DNA from: Limonium bicolor
Taxonomy: Eukaryota; Streptophyta; Magnoliopsida; Caryophyllales; Plumbaginaceae
Reading direction: 5' to 3'
Assembly: GCA_023374045.1 (NCBI GenBank)
Contig: CM041777.1
Location: 462,921,827 to 462,985,826 of the forward strand
DNA length: 64,000 nucleotides
The notes beneath the pieces were generated by a model. The model searched no databases, was not told the DNA's origin, and was given only the letters and a program-made list of their open reading frames with translations. Position 1 is the first letter of the stretch; each line of letters opens with the position of its first letter. Shown piece after piece: positions 11,791 through 21,751 of the stretch. The translations under genes and the position numbers were made by a program.

Positions 11791-12839
11791 CGACTATTTG
11801 ACGTCCACTAAACATGCGATTCATTACTTTCATACATACATTTTACACAACGTACATACATTCGCAATACATTATTCATTCAAAGGTAACAATTCACTAA
11901 TGTTCACAATACTTACCTTCACAAGGTTAGCCAAATTACGCATCCGGGTTAATCGGAATGCTATTTACTCTTTTACTCATTTCACAATACTTACTCTTAC
12001 TTACACTTACTTACTTCCAATTACTTTACTTACTCATTCTTACTTACTTGCTTATACTCAAGTTAAGTCGTCGGGACCTCCAGCCCTGGGGACTACTCCG
12101 TCCCACCTCCGGGATTTACTTGACTCACCAATCCGGGATGCTACCCATTTAAGGGGTTTGGGCCGCGGACCAGCTTAAGAGTCAGGAATTGGAGCCAACC
12201 TCTCGTGACTCCGTATCCTCACGCGTGGCCGAAACTATATCGGACTTCTACTCATTCCAATTTAATTACCAATTTAAGTTAGAATGGTTAGCTTGTTAGG
12301 AATAAGTTAGAAGTCCAAACACAATGATAAACGGTCACGGTACAGTACATCATACATACACACATTCATTATCATCCATACATTTCATGAATTATACAAA
12401 CTAAGATTTAAGAAAATATTCACAACATACAACACTACATATTCACAAGTATGCATTTTAACTCCGATTCGTGCATTTTTCTTATTTGGTGATCAATTAG
12501 CACACAACACACAAATCAGAGTAACCAAGATAGCATACGGGGCATGAGGAATTCATACCGTTCACCGTTGTACGTGTTTCCAAACGTTCCTCCGGTGTCA
12601 CAAATCAAATCCTATGATATACATGCAATTAAATATTAATCTAACTAGCATTAACTTAGCTCATACTTACTATGTCCTTATACTTCTTACACTTACACAT
12701 TACTTACTTATTCTTCATTACCTTAAGTTTCATTTTCTTACTTAATATTGGCATGCTTACATACATGTACATATATATATATTATGGGTATACACATATA
12801 TATATAATTATTATTTAATTTAAAATAAATTTTTTTTTG

Positions 12840-13315
12840 ACTGGACGGACTTGCGACCGACCTTGCAAGTCCGGTCCATTCCAGTAGCTCAGATTACGGA
12901 AATTCTTCTGGCCGACCGACCTTGCAAGTCCGGTCCCAAGGTCGGTCCATTCCAGTAAGTTTTGGTTTCGAAATTTTGGAGTCGACCGACCTTGCATGTC
13001 CGGTCCCAAGGTCGGTCCACTCCAGTAAGTTTCGTTACAGGCGAATTTTAACCCGACCGACCTTGCAAGTCCGGTCGCAAGGTCGGTCCATTCCAGTAGC
13101 TTACTCGACGGAAAATTTTTGAGTCGACCGACCTTGCAAGTCCGGTCGCAAGGTCGGTCCATTCCAGTAGGTTGCATTACGGGAAATTCTTCTGGCCGAC
13201 CGACCTTACATGTCCGGTCCCAAGGTCGGTCCATTCCAGAAGGTTTTCGTCCTTCGTAAATCCGGGCTCGACCGACCTTGCATGTCCGGTCCCAAGGTCG
13301 GTCCGGCCCAGTGTT
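12840..13315. repeat. GC-rich hairpin array in LTR A
   Basis: Seven units of about 70 bp. Most contain GACCGACCTTG, a 10-12 base loop and CAAGGTCGGTC, then ccattccagta and a variable spacer. Each unit can fold into an 11-bp stem in DNA or RNA. It stands out sharply against the AT-rich LTR. The other LTR has the same seven units at 23387-23855. Confidence 0.9.
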
Positions 13316-15211
13316 TGCATTTTAATTTCTGTTTTCAGTCCTCTCTTTTACCCATTACTTCCCCATTGTTCCTACACTTAATCCCACATGTTTTAACACT
13401 AATTAAACCTCCTAATACACCTTAGTTCATTCATTAACTCCTTACCCAATTCTATACTCATTCACTCACATAATTTTTCCAAGTTTCACACAACACTCAC
13501 ACTAGTTCTTCTCTAGTTGCCTTATGCTACAGATTTTAACACTTACACTCCCCTTCCACATCTCCCTCTTCTATTGTCATTTTTTAATACTCCTAACACC
13601 TCTAAAATACATTATCTATCTCTCTCAACTTACCCTCTATCTTTCTCAAACAAAATATGTTACAACACATAACATTCACCTAGTTTCTATTTCACTAAGT
13701 GTTCTTTCCCTATGTAAATTTTGCCATAAGCTCCCCTATATTTTTACACTTTCAACACATATTCTAGCTCACAATTCAACACTCTTTTCACCTGTTTCAA
13801 TAGACATCAATATACAAGCTCTCATATACAATTCCCAATCTCTAAACACTACTAAAAATTCCTGCACACCACATTCAATTCCCAATCTGTTTGTAACAGT
13901 TTTTACAATGTCTTATAAGGGTTTCAAATACTTATATTCTCTTACACATTATACTACTAATGCATTACTCTTTTACAATACACATTTTTCATTTCTAAAA
14001 AATCTGTTACACATACATATACAAGACTACACAAAGGTGAGCACCCTTACCTTGTTTTTCCTTCTAGATTTCCTTTCTTCTTCTTTCTTCTTCCTCCTTC
14101 CTTCTCTCTACCGGTTTTGTAATCTCAAACCTCTAACACTACAATCATTCATATACACCATTCAATACTAAAACTAACCCTAACCATTAATCAAGTTTTA
14201 AGGTAGGTTTTAGGGTTTAGGATTTATATTACCTTCCAAGAGTGCAAATGAAGCTTGGAGTGGTTCAAGAACAATATTTCCAACTCCACCAACAAGCCAA
14301 AATCAGCTAGAACACAAGGAACAACAAGGGTTTAGCTTATGAATTTCGTTTTGCCTTTGAGGCTAGAAAAAGATGGAGTTTTTGAGAATGTTTTTACCTT
14401 AGAAGAACAAGGAGAAGGAGGGCCTTCTAATGGTGGTCTTGAAGCTCCAAATGGGACATACCCATAAAAACGAAAATTGTTGTTTTCGAATTTTGGAAAG
14501 ATGGAAATGTAGCTCTTGAGGAGAGGAATCCAATGATGTAGTTTTTATAATTTTTGGAAGAGGTTTACTAGAGTAACAAGAGGAGAAAGTGGTGTTTTGT
14601 GAGTTTCTTCAAGCTCCCATGGAAATCGCTGGAGGAGGAAGAAGAGAAGAAAAAGAGAGAGTGAGGAGGGTGTGTTCACGTGAGAAGAGAATGAGGGATA
14701 GGAGAGAGAATTGCAAAAGTGAGTGTGAGAGTAATAAAGTTGAAAGTAGTAGTTTTTATTACTTTTGTTGTTTTGTGAGTAAGGGGGGAAATTAATAGAA
14801 TGAGAGAGAGGGGTGTGGGATCGGACACACACAGACCCTTATGGGGTTTTTAAAAATTTTTTTACATTATTGGACACAAGTTTGGTCTATTATATTTCTA
14901 CCCACAACTTCCCGTTTTTGACAGTTTTACTAATCTCTCGTTTTATTGATTTTATTGGTCCTAAAGCTTCACTAATATTTATTAATGATTATTTAGTTGA
15001 CCAAAACTGTTACGAGTCTATTTGACCCGCTTAAAGACACGTTTTCCCGGTTACCTCGAAAAACGCGCTTTAAGGTTCGTTAGTGCTTTTAATCCATTTT
15101 AAGGATCCGTTTTCTTCGGGATTTGTTCCCTCATGATTATTTATACATAATTAAGCCTCTAAATTACTTATTAGCCTAATTAATCACTATTTTTAATTAC
15201 GGGGTATTTCA

Positions 15212-15226
15212 ATCTACCCCCCTTAA
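15212..15226 (-). other. Polypurine tract of element A
   Basis: Minus-strand TTAAGGGGGGTAGAT abutting the LTR start TGAAATACCC; the expected plus-strand priming site. Confidence 0.85.
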
Positions 15227-15641
15227 GAAACTTTGCCCTCAAAGTTGCTCAAGGTTGATAGTTTGAGTAATTCTACTCATTAGGCAACCAATTGCATAAT
15301 GTGTCTTACTACACCTATGAGGTGTTTACTTCATTCCACATTGCAAGCATACACACTTCGAGCATCGTACACCATTCACATACACAATACACCATATTCC
15401 ATTCATACCATTCCACAATACAACATTACAATTCACAATACACATTACACAGATACATTACACATCACACATACACATCCATACACATACCAAGTTCACT
15501 TGCACTCCATGTGCCATATAAAGGTCTATTACAATACCTACATACTAAGCAATGCTTACCCCGAAGCAATGCAAAAGCAAAAGGGCTCTACCCCCCTTAA
15601 AAGGGGTACGACCCGTACCCGTATACTACATACTAGACTAA
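15227..15641 (-). other. Untranslated 3' internal region of A with second polypurine-like tract
   Basis: No coding sequence. 15350-15490 is rich in ataca/acaca words. At 15585-15605 stands ctctaccccccttaaaagggg, almost a copy of the true polypurine tract 370 bp away. Element B has the same second tract at 122-138 and 2573-2590. Confidence 0.7.
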
Positions 15642-18600
15642 CTAGTCTATGAATAACTGTGGGTACTTAGCCTTCATGGCATCTTCCAACTCCCATGTCA
15701 CTTCTTCGACATCATGGTTAGACCATAGGACCTTCACCATTCGTATAGACTTATGGCGAGTGTCTCTGGTCTTCCTATCAAGGATTCTCACTGGGGTTTC
15801 GACATATCTCATTGTCAGTTCAATGGAAAGTCTCTCGGGCTCTAGCACATGATAAGGATCAGCAATGTACTTCTTGAGTTGTGACACATGAAATACATCA
15901 TGGACACGTCCCAAGTCCTCAGGTAATGCTAACCTGTAGGCTATAGCTCCAACTCTTTCGGTGATAGCATACGGCCCTACAAACTTTGGCCTTAGCTTGC
16001 CCTTCTGGCCAAAACGGAAGACACCCTTCATAGGTGAAACACGCAAGAACACTTGGTCGCCCACGGCGAACTCAAGGTCGTGTCGTCTCACATCCGCATA
16101 GGATTTCTGTCTATCTTGGGCTGCCTTCATATTAGCTCTAATCTGCTGAACTTCAGCTTGTACTTGCTCAAGGTACTCCGGTCCTATAATGACCGCTTCA
16201 CTTGACTCATCCCAACACAAGGGTGTACGGACAAGGTCTACCGTATAGAGCTTGGAAAGGCGACATCTTAATCGAGGTGTGATAGCTATTATTATACGAG
16301 AACTCGATGAGGTGAAGCTTATCTAACCAACTCCCCTGAAAGTCTAAGGCACATGCCCGAAGCATGTCCTCTAGTGTCTGGATGGTCCTTTCTGTCTGAC
16401 CGTCGGTCTGAGGATGGAAGGCGGTACTCAGCTTCAATTCTGTGCCCAACACTTCCCTTGTAGCTCTCCAGTATCTCGAAAGAAATCTGGTGTCGCGGTC
16501 AGATACTATGGTTTTAGGGACTCCGTGATGTCTGATAATCTCCTTGTCGAATAGCTCAGCTAGCTTTACTACCTTCCAGGTGTCCTTCATCGGTATGAAT
16601 CTGGCAACCTTGGTAAGGCGGTCGACTACAACCCAGATCATGTTGAGTCCTCCCCTGGCAGGTGGGAGTCCTACAACAAAATCCATGGAGATATCATGAA
16701 ATTTCCACTCCGGAACTGGCATCGATTGTACCATTCCGCCTGGTCTACGATGTTCAAATTTCACTTTCTGGCATGTCAAGCATCTCAATACAAATTCTGT
16801 CACATCTGACTTCATTCCAGACCACCAGAAGTACCTCTTCATGTCTTTGTACATCTTGGAGGCTCCCGGATGGACTGATAATGTAGAACTATGTGACTCT
16901 CGCAGGATGCGATCCCTTAGCTCAGCATTGCTTCGGGGAACGCATAGCCTGCCATTCAACCGAATCAAACCATCTTCATGTAGCTTGAAGTCGTACTTTT
17001 TCTTCTCAAATGTACCATTCTCAATCTTCTGTCGTATTTCGGTTAGGTAAGGGTCGCTCAACTGAGCATCTCGCACCTCGTCAACCAAGCTAGAAGAAGC
17101 AAGTAGCGAATGGAGCGAGTGTGCTCGACGGCTCAGGGCGTCGGCTACAACGTTTACCTTCCCTTCCTTATACTGTAGGTTGATGTCGTAATCTGAAAGA
17201 AACTCCATCCATCTTCTTTGTCTCAAATTCAGTTCTTTCTGTGTGAATACATACTGTAAGCTCTTATGATCGGAGTAGATGGTGATGCTTACCCCATAGA
17301 GATAGTGTCGCCATATCTTCAAGGCGAAGACAATGGCTCCTAACTCTAAATCGTGTGTCGGGTAATTCTCCTCATGCTTTTTCAGCTGGCGGGAGGCATA
17401 AGCAACAACCTTGCCATGCTGCATGAGTACGCATCTCATTCCTTTGCCTGATGCATCACAGTACACCTCAAATCCCTCTGTGCCCCTGGAAGAGTAAGGA
17501 CGGGCGCTGAGGTCAATGAGTCCTTCAATTTCTGAAATGATAGTTCACACTCGTGTGTCCATACAAACGGTGCATCTTTCTTCATCAGTGTCGTCATGGG
17601 CTTAGTGACTTTCGAGAAGTCCCTTACAAATCTCCGGTAGTAACCGGCTAGACCAAGAAAGCTCCGAATGTCGGTAACAGTCTTAGGTCTAGGCCATGAT
17701 CGTACAGCTTCTATCTTTGAAGGGTCAACTGAGATACCTGCGCTCGAGATGACATGTCCAAGGAATGATACCTGATCAAGCCAGAACTCGCATTTGGAGA
17801 ACTTCGCATACAGCTGGTTCTCGCGCAGTGTCTCAAGCACTTTCCTCAAGTGGGTTTCATGTTCCTCTGCTGACTTGGAGTATACAAGTATGTCGTCGAT
17901 GAAGACAACAACCGAAGTGTCCAACTGCTCACTGAATAGGCGGTTCATGAGGTCCATGAATTTAGCTGGTGCGTTTGACAAACCGAATGGCATCACTGTG
18001 AATTCATAGTGGCCATATCTGCTAAGGAATGCCGTTTTCTCAATGTCTTGTTCCTTGATTGCAATCTGATGATACCCTGAACGGAGGTCAATCTTGGAGA
18101 AGACTGATGCTCCTTTCAGCTGGTCGAATAGGTCGTCGATGCGTGGTAATGGGTATTTATTTTTGACTATGACCGCATTCAGTTCGCGGTAGTCAATACA
18201 AAGTCAGAGGCTACCGTCCTTCTTCTTCACGAAGAGAACCGGTGCTCCCCAGGGTGATACGCTCGGGCGTATGAACCCTTTGTCAAGAAGGTCTCGCAAT
18301 TGTTCTTTCAATTCAGTCACAGCAGGTGCCATGCGGTACGGTGCCCTGGCAATGGGACCGGTACCTGGCAAAAGATCAATTTCAAATTCCACTACTCTCG
18401 GTGGTGGCATGCCGGGTAGCTCCTTAGGGAATACATCAGGAAATTCGGATACGATGGGTACTTCATCATTGAACTCTGGATCTCTCTCCAGGTCTTGTAC
18501 ATAGCACAAATACACTTCTTGGGCCTTTCTGAGCTCCCGGTACATGGCCATAGCAGACATGAGTGTGGTCGAAGGCTCTCTCGGTCTCTAGCGGTAAGAT

Positions 18601-19013
18601 ACGGTAACCCCAGAAGGACTCTTGAGCAGCAATCAATGCTCGGCGCAGAGGATTCTACCCTTGTGTCGCTCCAACCAATTCATTCCAATGATTAAGTCGA
18701 ATCCCAATCCATTGAATTCGATGAAGGAAATGGGAAACGCTTCGTTTTTGATTTCGATGGTGGCTGATTGATAATATTTGGTGCACTTTACTCGCTCCTT
18801 CGATGGGAGAGTAACCATGAAGTTCGGTAGCTCATCCGCATCTAGCTTCAACCTCTTCACAAAGGATGGTGATACGAAGGTGTGAGAGGCGCCGGAGTAG
18901 AATAACACATTGGCATCAATGCCGTTACTGGGAAGGTTCCCGTTAAGATGGTGCCGCTTACCGGCTTGTGCTTGGTGAGGATACTCAGGATACCTTCGGT
19001 ACCGAGTCCACAA
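15642..19013 (-). pseudogene. Pol of element A (protease, RT, RNase H, integrase, chromodomain)
   Basis: Protease block LFYSGASHTF at about 18870-18905 has Tyr where the catalytic Asp belongs. RT follows, with VEFEIDLLPGT (about 18390), [11 protein letters not shown] (about 18090) and catalytic FIDDILVYS (17883-17909). RNase H has [18 protein letters not shown] and ADALSRR. Integrase has an HHCC zinc region (about 16760-16870) and a DD35E core (MDFVVG, SDRDTRF, QTERTIQ; about 16370-16700). A chromodomain ends it (KVLWSNHDVEEVTWELE, about 15660-15720). Breaks: a TGA at 18204-18206 where Arg is expected, and frameshifts near 18930, 17450 and 16215. The order, with integrase last plus a chromodomain, is Ty3/gypsy chromovirus. 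Functional only if read from other copies. Confidence 0.95.
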
Positions 19014-19154
19014 CCTATTGGATTCACAATTGGATGAGTATTGATGGTGGACACAAGTGGAATTAAATCAACACTGCTCTTTATTGATAAACCAACCATC
19101 ATACATGTCATGTCTCTAATACACGTTACTAATAGATTACATGATACTATAGAT
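19014..19154 (-). other. Spacer between AlkB stop and protease
   Basis: 140 bp, without a clear frame of its own, following the AlkB TAA. On the minus strand it contains TTATCAATAAAGAGC, a plant-like polyadenylation signal word, so it may be a piece of the 3' untranslated region of the captured host gene. That origin is a guess from position and one hexamer. Confidence 0.4.
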
Positions 19155-19888
19155 TTAATACTTTCTAAAGGTAAGGTTCAGGCGTCCTGGTTTCATGTGT
19201 TGGCATTGATTATTGCCGGAGGTGCCGTATTCAACTTGATCTTGTTGATCCCTGATACAGCATCCTAGAGTTTCCACCCATGATTAGGACATCTCCTGAT
19301 CGCAATACCAATTTCTCTGCGAGGTCCACACGCTTATGCTCGCTATACAGGAATACGGCGTCATCACCAATGGACCAAGACACTACGGGCACTCCCTGTT
19401 GAGAGATTCCGCTGTCTCGTCCTTGTATTGGTGTAACCCAATCGTCCTTCTTTCTCATAGAAGTTGATTATACAGAGGTCCGCTTCAAGTGCGGGGATCG
19501 GTTCATGTTGCATTGTTGTGCAAGTTCTACTGCTTGTGTAACGAGTGTCTGAAACTCTTGAGGTGTTGTCGGTGGCGTCGCTCCGTCATGTGTTCGTGTC
19601 TCCTGGTATGTCTTGGTATAAGGATCCCAATCCTTTCCCAAGCACATCATCTTCAGCTTCATCTTCGCTCCACCGGGGAATTCGGGTGTATAAAGTCCAC
19701 CTTGACCCGTTCCTAGCTCGTTGCATCGTCGGATGATTGAGATTTGCGCTTCGGGTGTCAGGTATCCCCTTAATAAGATCATACCGGGTGGATGACCTGA
19801 CACTGTTCGTTGGTGTAGTCGTGGTTGGTGATGTCGATCTCTTCTTGATTCAAGTTTACCGGTATCGGATAACAGATACTAAAGTTTC
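19155..19888 (-). pseudogene. Captured AlkB-like 2OG-Fe(II) dioxygenase domain
   Basis: Iron- and 2-oxoglutarate-dependent oxygenases of this family oxidatively remove methyl groups from DNA or RNA bases. Minus-strand blocks in order: CQV-I (about 19795), PPGMILLRGYLTPEAQISII, LGTGQGGLYTPEFPGGAKMK, LKMMCLGKDWDPYTK, EADLCIINFYEKEGRLG (about 19435-19490), HQYKDE (19415-19433), QGVPVVSWSIGDDAVFLYSE, RSGDVLIMGGNSRMLY and KPGRLNLTFRKY ending in TAA at 19155-19157. The length, about 230 residues, fits the catalytic domain of plant AlkB homologues. The 2-oxoglutarate-binding Arg in the last block is kept. The iron-binding Asp of HxD reads Tyr (19425-19427), and the second His is lost at a frameshift near 19250. 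Other single-base frameshifts lie near 19787, 19503, 19436, 19405 and 19196. An in-frame link to gag through intron 3 suggests it was made as a Gag-AlkB fusion. Confidence 0.9.
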
Positions 19889-20047
19889 CTAAGGTGATAA
19901 ATTTTATCTACGGTGAGTACTAGTTTCAACTACTTCATTTCATGCTCAATACATACTTCAATTCATTCATTCACTCATGCATTCACTCAAACAGCTACTC
20001 TACTACTTAGACATGCTATCTCAAGGATTAAAGGTTGAGATTATTAC
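19889..20047 (-). other. Intron 3 of gag-AlkB (159 bp)
   Basis: Minus-strand donor CCCAG|GTAATAATC and acceptor CACCTTAG|GAAAC. Splicing joins gag exon 3 (phase 1) in frame to GNFSICYPIPVNL and the AlkB domain. Unspliced, the frame meets stops within a few codons. The same linker (SNICFPI) exists in element B. It is a prediction from sequence; no transcript was seen. Confidence 0.65.
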
Positions 20048-21525
20048 CTGGGCCGGACTTAGAACCGGACCCATCATGGTCGATAACATGAAGGACAGGC
20101 TGCCTCTGAGGTGCACCCCTCTAAGGTCCTCGGGATCCCGGTCCCTGTGGTGCCTGCTGGGCCGGTGCATCGCCAGATGCAACCTCCTTGCCTTCCCTCT
20201 GCTTGTAGCTTTGGAAGTTCCCCTTGGGCTTAGCATTCTCTGGGCATCTATTAGCCGTGTGCCCCACTTTCTGACAGCTGTAGCACTTGATTTCTCTCCC
20301 GTAGCAGTCCTTACCGGGATGGTCTAGGTTGCACTTTCTGCACACATAAGTGCGGCTATCGGAGAAGGTTTTCGTGAAACCGGAGCCAGAACCTAAGGTT
20401 TAGAGGGTTAGCACATGTGTGCGTGGGTATACTAGAGATAATACTTATACAAATTCAAATTAGAATAGAAGTTTACCCTTAGGTGGGTGTGATCTCAGTG
20501 GCTTAGCTGCCACCAGTGCAGATGAACCAAGTTGAAGAAGCTCAACTGGTTTGCCCTGCTCAGCATGGGCACTGCTCTCACTTGGGGATTTCTTCTGAGA
20601 TTGAAAGAAATTCCCTTTCTTCTTTTTCCAGCTTTTACCCTGGTTCTGCTCCTCGCCATTAGTGTTCTTGTTATTGGCTTTGCGCTTCAGCGCGGTTTCT
20701 TCATCCCGTAGTTGGCAAGTGATCTCAACGCGAGAAGCCGCGTGATAACACTCCTGAGATTTCAGGTATTAGCTGGGATTCTCATTTAAGGAAGAGTAAG
20801 GAAAAGATTCAAGGAATTTAAGGAATTGAATTGATACTAAGGGTTAAACCGATATTTACCTGAAGAGAGGTAAATCGAGTGTAGCCCATACCGTACCGAA
20901 GGCGATGGCTCAGACCGCCGTAGAAGCGATCGACCAACACCTGGCCGGTGTATCCTAGATCAGGGAGAAGACGGAGAATGGATGTGAAAGTGCGGTAGTA
21001 CTCGTCGATAGACATCTTCTCTGTCATTTTCAAGGCGTCCAGCTCTAGCCTCTTCTTGGTCTTTACGTGCTCAGGATAGTACTTGGATCGGAGGAGTGAT
21101 GCAAAAGATTCCCAATCAAATGTGGGGTCGTTGGCATGCTCATTCTTGATTAGCTTCCACCAATCCATGGCTGCATCTTTCAGGTAGTAGGCACCAACTC
21201 TAACTCGAACCCCAGCAGGAGCTTCGAGGGTTTCAAAGGCTGTCTCCATCTTGGAGATATGGGCTTCTAGCTTAGCCGGATCACTCTCGCCCCTAAAGCA
21301 AGGAGGGCGGAGTTCCGCTACAGCTTTCACCCAATTGGCTTCTTTGGGAGGCGGGGGAGGGATTGGCCCCGCTTGAGTTTGTTGGTTTTGTAGGGTTTGT
21401 TGCACGGCTTGGATTACTTGTGGTAGCATCTGCGCTACCGTGGCGGCGACGATCTCAGCTATCGTCTGCGCGCCGGGTCCATCACTGCCCCCTCCTCTAG
21501 GGCGACCTGGACCTCTTCCTGACAT
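20048..21525 (-). CDS. Gag of element A, three exons
   Basis: Structural capsid protein. Exon 1 (21525-20860) starts at ATG 21525 (MSGRGPGRPRGGG), which follows an AG at once. It holds the Retrotrans_gag domain: YYLKDAAMDWWKLI, SLLRSKYYPEHVKTKKR, MSIDEYYRTF, FYGGLSHRLRYG. Exon 2 (20753-20477) is a Lys/Gln-rich linker, ECYHAASRVEI to LRSHPPKG. Exon 3 (20392-20048) carries CCHC knuckles CRKCNLDHPGKDC and CYSCQKVGHTANRC (about 20260-20340). Without splicing, the frame after SLQ ends after about a dozen codons; with two GT-AG introns removed it is open through the knuckles. One TAG remains at 20121-20123, probably a point mutation of a sense codon, since coding-like sequence continues to the intron 3 donor. 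Acts in particle assembly in the cytoplasm. Confidence 0.85.
20393..20476 (-). other. Intron 2 of gag (84 bp)
   Basis: Minus-strand donor AAGG|GTAAAC, acceptor AAACCTTAG|GTTCTG, with a CTAAC branch-like word 19 bases before the acceptor. Removal keeps the frame (PPKG to SGSGF). Element B's gag lacks the intron at the aligned position (PPRG to NKPTQ). Confidence 0.7.
20754..20859 (-). other. Intron 1 of gag (106 bp)
   Basis: Minus-strand donor TTCAG|GTAAAT, acceptor AATCTCAG|GAGTG, with a CTAAT branch-like word upstream. It lies exactly between codons (SLQ|ECYHAASRVEI), and SLQE is a natural continuation in related gag proteins. Retained, it truncates gag before the zinc knuckles. Confidence 0.7.
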
Positions 21526-21734
21526 CTAATATTTAACAGTTACATTAGGCTCCGCAAGATATGACTCAAAGGTCTTGGAATTTAAGCAAGGTATCGTTCC
21601 TAGGAACGTCAAGGGTATCCGTTGTTAACAACGGTAGTTCCTAGTTAGGTTTCTAAGTATCCGTCTTAAGACGGTTGAAATCCTAACTTGGTAATCCCCT
21701 ATGCTCGGTACTATGGACATCAGAGCGTAACTAC
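21526..21734 (-). other. Leader between primer binding site and gag of A
   Basis: About 210 bp, non-coding. It ends TATTAG immediately before the gag ATG. Element B also has an AG directly before its gag ATG (ACTATAG). Either could serve as a splice acceptor for a donor in the LTR leader. Confidence 0.5.
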
Positions 21735-21746
21735 GCTTTGATACCA
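21735..21746 (-). other. Primer binding site of element A
   Basis: Minus-strand TGGTATCAAAGC, five bases inside the 5' LTR end. It differs by one base from the perfect tRNA-Met complement seen in element B. Confidence 0.9.
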
Positions 21747-21751
21747 CTTTT

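Larger units (their letters stand above)
11220..15211 (-). repeat. 3' LTR of element A
   Basis: Runs from TGTAACACCCC at 11220 to GGGGTATTTCA at 15211 on the plus strand; the transcribed sense is minus. Contents along the minus strand: a CT-rich leader-like zone (about 14550-14850), three AAGGTAA donor-like sites (near 14397, 14230 and 14050), a GC-rich hairpin array (12840-13315), a cttac-rich stretch (11985-12060) and the double-hairpin module (11703-11790). No gene lies inside; apparent frames are low-complexity. Confidence 0.95.

Noticed and set aside
12815..13234. Apparent protein with WTDLGTGLARSV repeats
   Set aside because: Translation of the hairpin array; frames exist on both strands and shift with indels between the two LTRs.
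13524..14171. 215-residue plus frame
   Set aside because: Antisense to the LTR of A, Leu/Tyr/Ser-rich from AT-rich sequence, and broken in the other LTR copy.
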